Below, piece by piece: positions 12,650-16,895 of a DNA stretch of 16,895 nt. The first letter of the stretch is position 1. The number at the start of each line of letters is the position of its first letter. Origin of the DNA: Thermoleophilia bacterium (lineage in GTDB: Bacteria > Actinomycetota > Thermoleophilia > Gaiellales > SKUG01); contig JAOPYW010000036.1 in NCBI GenBank assembly GCA_025964405.1, forward strand, positions 1 through 16,895. The letters run 5' to 3'. The notes beneath the pieces are model-generated. The model saw nothing but the letters and a program-made list of their open reading frames with translations, ran no database searches and had not been told where the DNA came from. A program made the translations under genes and the position numbers.

Positions 12650-15600
12650 CGTGCTCCATTCGAGTCGCCGGCTGCTGCTGGCAGTTCCACGGTGAAGGTA
12701 CTACCCGATCCCGCCTGCGAGGATACCCAGATCTTTCCACCCATCGCATCGACGAGGCCCTTGGAGATGTACAGGCCGAGGCCCGACCCCGCGATGCCCG
12801 TCGCGCCCGGTGAGATGTAGAACTTCGTGAACAGCTGCTGCTGCTCGGCGGGAGCGATGCCGCGCCCCGAGTCGTGCACGCCGATGCGGATGCGATCGCC
12901 CTGCGTGCCGACCTCCACGCGCACCTCGCCGCCATCGGGCGAGAACCGCGCGGCGTTGTCGACGAGATTGGCCAGCACGGTCTCGAGCTTCTCGGCGTCG
13001 GCCCGCACGCTCAGCCCCTCCTCGCCGCCGATCGTGATGTGCCGTCGTGCGCCACGATCGCGCGCCCGGTCGACCGCTGCCTTGAGCAGCGGTGTCACCG
13101 TCACGTCGCTGACGTGCACCTCGACGGAGCCGGCGTCGATGTTCGACACCTGCAGCAGGTCGTCGACGATGCCGGTCAGTCGCTCGGTCTCCGTCGCGAT
13201 GTATTCGAGGAACACCTTGCGGTCCTCCTCCGGGAATTCCATGTCGTCGCGTAGCAACGTCGTCGCGAAGCCATAGATCGACGTGAGCGGCGTGCGCAGC
13301 ACGTACGAGACGGTCGACACGAAGTCGCTCTTGAGCCGGTCGAGCGTGTAGGTCGCCGACACGTCGCGGAAGGCGTGGATCCAGCCGTCGGCGTCGGAGC
13401 CCGGGCCCTGCAGCAGCGAGGAGGTGAACGACAGGAACATCGGCACGCCGCTCGGGCGCGCCTCGATGACCGAGACGCCGGCCTCGACGACGGTGTCGGG
13501 GCCGAGCCCCATCACGTCGCGCCACTGGCGACCGATCGCATGCTCCTCGCTGACACCGGTCAGCTCGGCCGCGGCGCGGTTCCAGATCGTCACCCGTCCC
13601 GTGGTGTCGGTCGCGAGGATGCCCTCGCCGATCGACTCGAGCAGGATCTCCAGGCGCTCGCGCTGCCGCCTGATCGAGTCGTAGAGCTCCGCGTTGCGGA
13701 TGGCGATCGCCGCGCTCGACGCGAAGCTCTCGAGCGACGTGATCTCGGCCTGGCTCCACTGGCGCTGGCGCCGCGAGTAGACGCTCAGCACGCCGATCAG
13801 GTGCCCACGCGGGTGCCGCAGCGGCACGCCCAGGAACCCGTCGTAGCGCTCCCCCGCGCTCGACTGCGCGACGCCCTCGGAGGCGAGTTCGACGACCGAC
13901 ACGCTGTGGCGCGACCGCGCGACCTCCTCGACGAGGCCACCGATCGGCGACGACAGCATGGCCGCGACGAGCGTCTCGTCGGGTCCGGCCGAGGAGTGCA
14001 CGCGCAGTTCGCCGGCAGCGGCGGCATCGACGTCGACACCGCTCCCGTTGCTCGACCCCGTGATGGTGGGGAGCTCACGGTCGAACGCGGCCGCGCGGGC
14101 GGCGGTCTCACCGGCGATCGCGAGCGAGCAGGCGTCGACCTCGAGCAGCACGGCGGCCTGTTCGACGATGCGGTCGAGCACGGTCTGCGCCTTGAGCGTC
14201 TCGGCGAGCAGGGCCGACACGTCGGCGAGCACCTCGCTCAGGCGCCGCGTGCGGCGTTCGTTCTCGAACAGCCCGCTGCGCTCGAGCGCGGCCGTCGCGG
14301 CGGTGCCGAGGTTGTTGGCGACGACGAGCTCCTCGTCGCCGAAGCGCACCTGCTGGTTGAAGCACACCACGACGGTGGCGGAGTGGCGCCCGCTGATCTG
14401 CACGGGTACGGCGAGCTGGCTCGCGACGCCGACGCCCCCCATGAGTGCGCGCCACTTGGGGCCGAGGCGCTCGTCGCTCATCACGTGGCGGCTCGTGACG
14501 ACGCGGCGCAGCTCCATGGCGAGGGTCGCGGTCGACTCCTCGAAGCTGCCGGTCAGCTCGAGGTCCTGCTCGGCGAGCGCGGGCGCGAGCCACGCACCCT
14601 CGAGGTGGAGCTCCTCCTCGTCGCCGTCGCCGCCCACCACGATCGCCCAGTCGCCGTCGAGCACCTCGGTCGCGGCCTGCGCGAGCGCCGCGAGGGTCGC
14701 CTGGCGCGACAGGCTCGCGGAGAGCACCTGGCTGATGCGGTAGAAGCCGGCCTGGATGCGCGCCTGACGCGAGTGGTTGGAGTAGGCCTCGGCGTTGTGG
14801 AGCGCGAGCGACGCGAGGTCGGCGAAGGCCTCGAGCAGTGACTGCTCCCGCTCACCCATGACCCGTGACGAATCACGGTCGGCGACGGAGATCACGCCGC
14901 GCAGGTCGCCCTGCCACCGCACCGGCACGGCCACCGCGCGGCGCACGCCCTGGAAGACGGGGTGGATGTCGGGGCCGACCTCCTGCTCGTAGTCGTTCGT
15001 GAGCTGGGCGACCCCGCTCTGCACGACACGGCCCGCGAGCCCCTTCATGCCGACCTGCTGGCCGATCACGCTCTGTTCCGCCTCGCCGAAGGCCGCGGAG
15101 AGGGTCAGCGACCCCTGCTCGCGGTCGTAGACGTAGAACGCAGCGCTCTCGGTTCGGAACAGCTTCACGACCTCGGCGACGATGTGCTCGAGCACGCGAT
15201 CGAAGCGCAGGTCGGCCGTGAGCGACTGCGCGGCGCGGGCGAGCGCGAGCTGCTCGTCGAGGTGGCGCCGGCTGCCCTGGTAGAGGCGCACGTGTTCGAT
15301 CGCAGCGGCGATCTCGACCGCGATCAGCTCGATGAGCCGGATCTCGGCGGGCTCGAACGGGTGGTGCGCGCGATCGAGCACGAGCACGCCGAGCACGTCT
15401 TCGCGGTGGCGCAGCGGCAGCGCGACCTCGGTGCCGGCGGCGGCATCGGTCTCGGCGCGTGCCGACACGGGTTGGCGATCCTCGATGGCGAGGCGCGCGC
15501 TCGCGGGCAGGTCGGCCTCGCGGAACGGACCGACCTCGACCTGCTGCGCAGCCCACGTGGCCTCGCGGCCGTCGAGCCCGTCGCTCCAGCGCATCGACGC

Positions 15601-16278
15601 CACGACGCGATCGGCGTCGGTCTGCTCCCCCAGTTCGCGGGCCGCGACGCGGAGCACCTCGTCGGGGTCGAGTGACTCGCGGATGGCGCGCGCGACGCTC
15701 GCGACGATCAGTTCGCGCTCGCCGACGTCGCGCAGCTGCTGGGCGAAGCGGGCGCGTTCGATCGCCACGGCGGCATCGTTGGCGAGCTTCTGGATGAAGT
15801 CGACCTCCTCGCGACGGAAGGCCCTGAGGCGTCCGCTCGTCGCGATGACGGCGATGCCGATCATGCCGCCGCTGGTGCGAAGTGGCACGTAGAGCGCGCT
15901 GCCGGTCGCACCGACCACCCCGGCCACCTGCGCGTTGTGGAGCGACTCGCTCGCCGCGTCGAGCACCCGGTGCGAGGTGCGGTCACGCACGACGCGGGCC
16001 ACGGCCGACTGGTCCTCGGCGAGGTCGATGGAGATCGCCGAGACCTCCGCGTCCATGCCGCCCATCGCGGCGGCACCGACCGCGCGACCGACCTCCTCGT
16101 CGACCGAGAGCAGCACGCACCGGTCGACCTCGAACAGGTCGTCGACGGTGCGGAAGAGCGCCTGCGCGATCTCGCCCACGCCAGCGGCTCCCACGAGCAG
16201 GCGCGAGAACTCGAAGACTGCGTCTTCGCGTCGAGCGGCTCCCGTGGTGCGCGTACGCGTGCGCGTGAAGATTCCCAT
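12646..16278 (-). CDS. Soluble multi-GAF/PAS sensor histidine kinase lacking the H-box His
   Basis: This 1210-residue sensor has no transmembrane segment and is likely cytoplasmic. Five GAF-type domains lie at roughly 22-178, 190-335, 342-498, 515-675 and 685-865. A PAS domain (about 873-975; ILATDTTGRVTIWNRAAAELTG) is followed by DHp and CA domains. In the DHp helix the canonical S-H-E-L-R-T-P reads S-Y-V-L-R-T-P: Tyr992 replaces the phosphoacceptor His and Val993 replaces Glu. The ATPase part is intact: N box LANLVDNAARFSPDGG (Asn1104, Asn1108), G1 DSGRG (1136-1140), F box FTKFY (1150-1154) and G2 GSGLGL (1164-1169). The ATG at 16278 follows a -10 box by 7 nt. The frame is open to 16866, but that part is antisense to ispH. 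Confidence 0.92.
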   Translation of the reverse strand: MGIFTRTRTRTTGAARREDAVFEFSRLLVGAAGVGEIAQALFRTVDDLFEVDRCVLLSVDEEVGRAVGAAAMGGMDAEVSAISIDLAEDQSAVARVVRDRTSHRVLDAASESLHNAQVAGVVGATGSALYVPLRTSGGMIGIAVIATSGRLRAFRREEVDFIQKLANDAAVAIERARFAQQLRDVGERELIVASVARAIRESLDPDEVLRVAARELGEQTDADRVVASMRWSDGLDGREATWAAQQVEVGPFREADLPASARLAIEDRQPVSARAETDAAAGTEVALPLRHREDVLGVLVLDRAHHPFEPAEIRLIELIAVEIAAAIEHVRLYQGSRRHLDEQLALARAAQSLTADLRFDRVLEHIVAEVVKLFRTESAAFYVYDREQGSLTLSAAFGEAEQSVIGQQVGMKGLAGRVVQSGVAQLTNDYEQEVGPDIHPVFQGVRRAVAVPVRWQGDLRGVISVADRDSSRVMGEREQSLLEAFADLASLALHNAEAYSNHSRQARIQAGFYRISQVLSASLSRQATLAALAQAATEVLDGDWAIVVGGDGDEEELHLEGAWLAPALAEQDLELTGSFEESTATLAMELRRVVTSRHVMSDERLGPKWRALMGGVGVASQLAVPVQISGRHSATVVVCFNQQVRFGDEELVVANNLGTAATAALERSGLFENERRTRRLSEVLADVSALLAETLKAQTVLDRIVEQAAVLLEVDACSLAIAGETAARAAAFDRELPTITGSSNGSGVDVDAAAAGELRVHSSAGPDETLVAAMLSSPIGGLVEEVARSRHSVSVVELASEGVAQSSAGERYDGFLGVPLRHPRGHLIGVLSVYSRRQRQWSQAEITSLESFASSAAIAIRNAELYDSIRRQRERLEILLESIGEGILATDTTGRVTIWNRAAAELTGVSEEHAIGRQWRDVMGLGPDTVVEAGVSVIEARPSGVPMFLSFTSSLLQGPGSDADGWIHAFRDVSATYTLDRLKSDFVSTVSYVLRTPLTSIYGFATTLLRDDMEFPEEDRKVFLEYIATETERLTGIVDDLLQVSNIDAGSVEVHVSDVTVTPLLKAAVDRARDRGARRHITIGGEEGLSVRADAEKLETVLANLVDNAARFSPDGGEVRVEVGTQGDRIRIGVHDSGRGIAPAEQQQLFTKFYISPGATGIAGSGLGLYISKGLVDAMGGKIWVSSQAGSGSTFTVELPAAAGDSNGAR

Positions 16279-16285
16279 CGCGGGG

Positions 16286-16291
16286 ATCCTA
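16286..16291 (-). promoter_or_regulatory. Putative -10 box (TAGGAT, minus strand) of the sensor-regulator operon
   Basis: TAGGAT on the minus strand lies 7 nt before the ATG at 16278, which predicts a leaderless mRNA. No clear -35 hexamer is visible upstream. Confidence 0.45.
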
Positions 16292-16404
16292 CTCGGTCGC
16301 GCTCCGTCGTGGCCGTCGGCCCTCGCAGAGAGTGTGCATTTCGACCGCAGCTGCACCGGGCGCGCCGGCAGCCCCGGTGCGCGGGGCCCTGCGAGCCGTC
16401 CGGC

Positions 16405-16413
16405 TGCGATACT
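16405..16413 (+). promoter_or_regulatory. Putative extended -10 box (TGCGATACT) of ispH
   Basis: The element has the TG-N of an extended -10 followed by GATACT, and ends 6 nt before the ispH ATG at 16420. This is the same leaderless geometry seen at other transcription-unit starts here. Confidence 0.4.
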
Positions 16414-16419
16414 TCCGGC

Positions 16420-16895
16420 ATGACGAATCAGGATCCGCATCGCACCCTGCTGCTCGCCTCGCCCCGTGGATGGTGCGCCGGCGTCGACCGCGCCGTCGAC
16501 GTGGTCGACCAGCTGCTCGTGCTGCACGGCGCTCCCGTCTACGTGCGCAAGCAGATCGTGCACAACCTGCACGTGGTGCGCGACCTCGAGGCCAAGGGCG
16601 CGATCTTCGTCGAGGAGATCGAGGAAGTGCCCGAGGGCAGCGTCGCCGTGTTCAGCGCCCATGGCGTCTCCCCGGCCGTGCGCGCCGAGGCGGATGCCCG
16701 CAACCTCACCGTGATGGATGCGACGTGCCCGCTCGTGACCAAGGTGCACATGCAGGCGATCAAGTACGCGCGCAACGGCTACACGATGGTGTTCATCGGC
16801 CACGAGGGGCACGAGGAGGTCGAGGGCACGATGGGCGAGGCGCCCGACAACATGGTGCTCGTGCACGACGAGGCCGCGGTCGACACGATCGAGAT
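16420..16895 (+). CDS. ispH: 4-hydroxy-3-methylbut-2-enyl diphosphate reductase (3' truncated by window)
   Basis: The first 158 codons encode IspH (LytB), the last enzyme of the MEP pathway. It reduces HMBPP to IPP and DMAPP with a [4Fe-4S] cluster. Visible hallmarks are ASPRGWCAGVDRAVDVVD with cluster Cys19, VYVRKQIVHNLHVV with the substrate-contacting His, SVAVFSAHGVSPAVRAEA with the second conserved His, and DATCPLVTKVH with the second cluster Cys. MVFIGHEGHEEVEGTMGE follows. The reading frame runs off the right edge, so the third cluster Cys and the catalytic Glu are outside the window. The start is ATG 16420, 6 nt after an extended -10 box, and is divergent from the sensor kinase across 141 bp. 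Confidence 0.97.
   Translation, partial: MTNQDPHRTLLLASPRGWCAGVDRAVDVVDQLLVLHGAPVYVRKQIVHNLHVVRDLEAKGAIFVEEIEEVPEGSVAVFSAHGVSPAVRAEADARNLTVMDATCPLVTKVHMQAIKYARNGYTMVFIGHEGHEEVEGTMGEAPDNMVLVHDEAAVDTIE

Noticed and set aside
13375..14841. 488-codon plus-strand frame inside the sensor kinase
   Set aside because: It is an antisense shadow of GAF domains on the minus strand.
16279..16866. Upstream extension of the sensor kinase frame to 16866
   Set aside because: This part is the antisense of ispH. The ATG at 16278 has a well-placed -10 box and precedes the first GAF domain.
1..16895. CRISPR array, insertion sequence, prophage or defence island
   Set aside because: No spaced direct repeats, transposase or integrase motifs, terminal inverted repeats or phage genes were seen. 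Gene content is ordinary chromosomal.

Overview
This GC-rich window (roughly 70% GC by eye) is densely coded on both strands, with strong G/C bias at third codon positions. It looks like chromosomal DNA of a high-GC actinobacterium. Supporting signs are the CU044_5270-like partner of an ECF sigma factor, the Ala/Pro-rich exported protein, the lipoprotein cyclophilin, many promoters placed for leaderless mRNAs, and IspH of the MEP pathway. A deep lineage such as Thermoleophilia or Acidimicrobiia is possible, but I cannot fix the class. I see no insertion sequence, integrase, phage gene or CRISPR array.

Layout: 1-1982 (+) holds the 3' part of a metallophosphoesterase, a DUF2200 protein and a class I methyltransferase. 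2007-3416 (-) is a large uncharacterised protein that ends against the methyltransferase across a hairpin. 3520-6763 (+) holds an exported Ig-like protein with an Ala/Pro repeat, an HtpX-like M48 membrane protease, a small emfourin-like putative protease inhibitor and a second methyltransferase. 6767-7657 (-) is a DsbA-fold protein with only one active-site cysteine. 7726-9274 (+) is an ECF sigma factor overlapping its membrane-anchored partner. 9275-9769 has no convincing protein gene. On the minus strand it carries a promoter, many perfect stem-loops and a strong terminator hairpin, which I read as an unassigned structured RNA of about 375 nt. 9770-10537 (-) is a lipoprotein cyclophilin. 10616-11406 (+) is a membrane-anchored Gln/Tyr-repeat protein overlapping a DUF2007-like gene, followed at once by tRNA-Arg(TCT) on the minus strand. 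11663-12178 (+) is a small membrane protein. 12185-16278 (-) is a two-gene signalling operon: a 1210-residue sensor kinase with five GAF domains and one PAS domain, and a receiver-only response regulator. 16420 to the end (+) is the start of ispH.

The points most worth a second look are four. First, the sensor kinase has Tyr (residue 992) where the phosphoacceptor His should be, and Val in place of the next Glu, although all ATP-binding boxes are intact. Second, 9318-9693 looks like an independently transcribed structured RNA. Third, at least seven transcription-unit starts have a -10 box 6-8 nt before the ATG, while downstream operon genes have Shine-Dalgarno sites. Fourth, the emfourin-like gene sits next to an M48 protease rather than an M4 protease.
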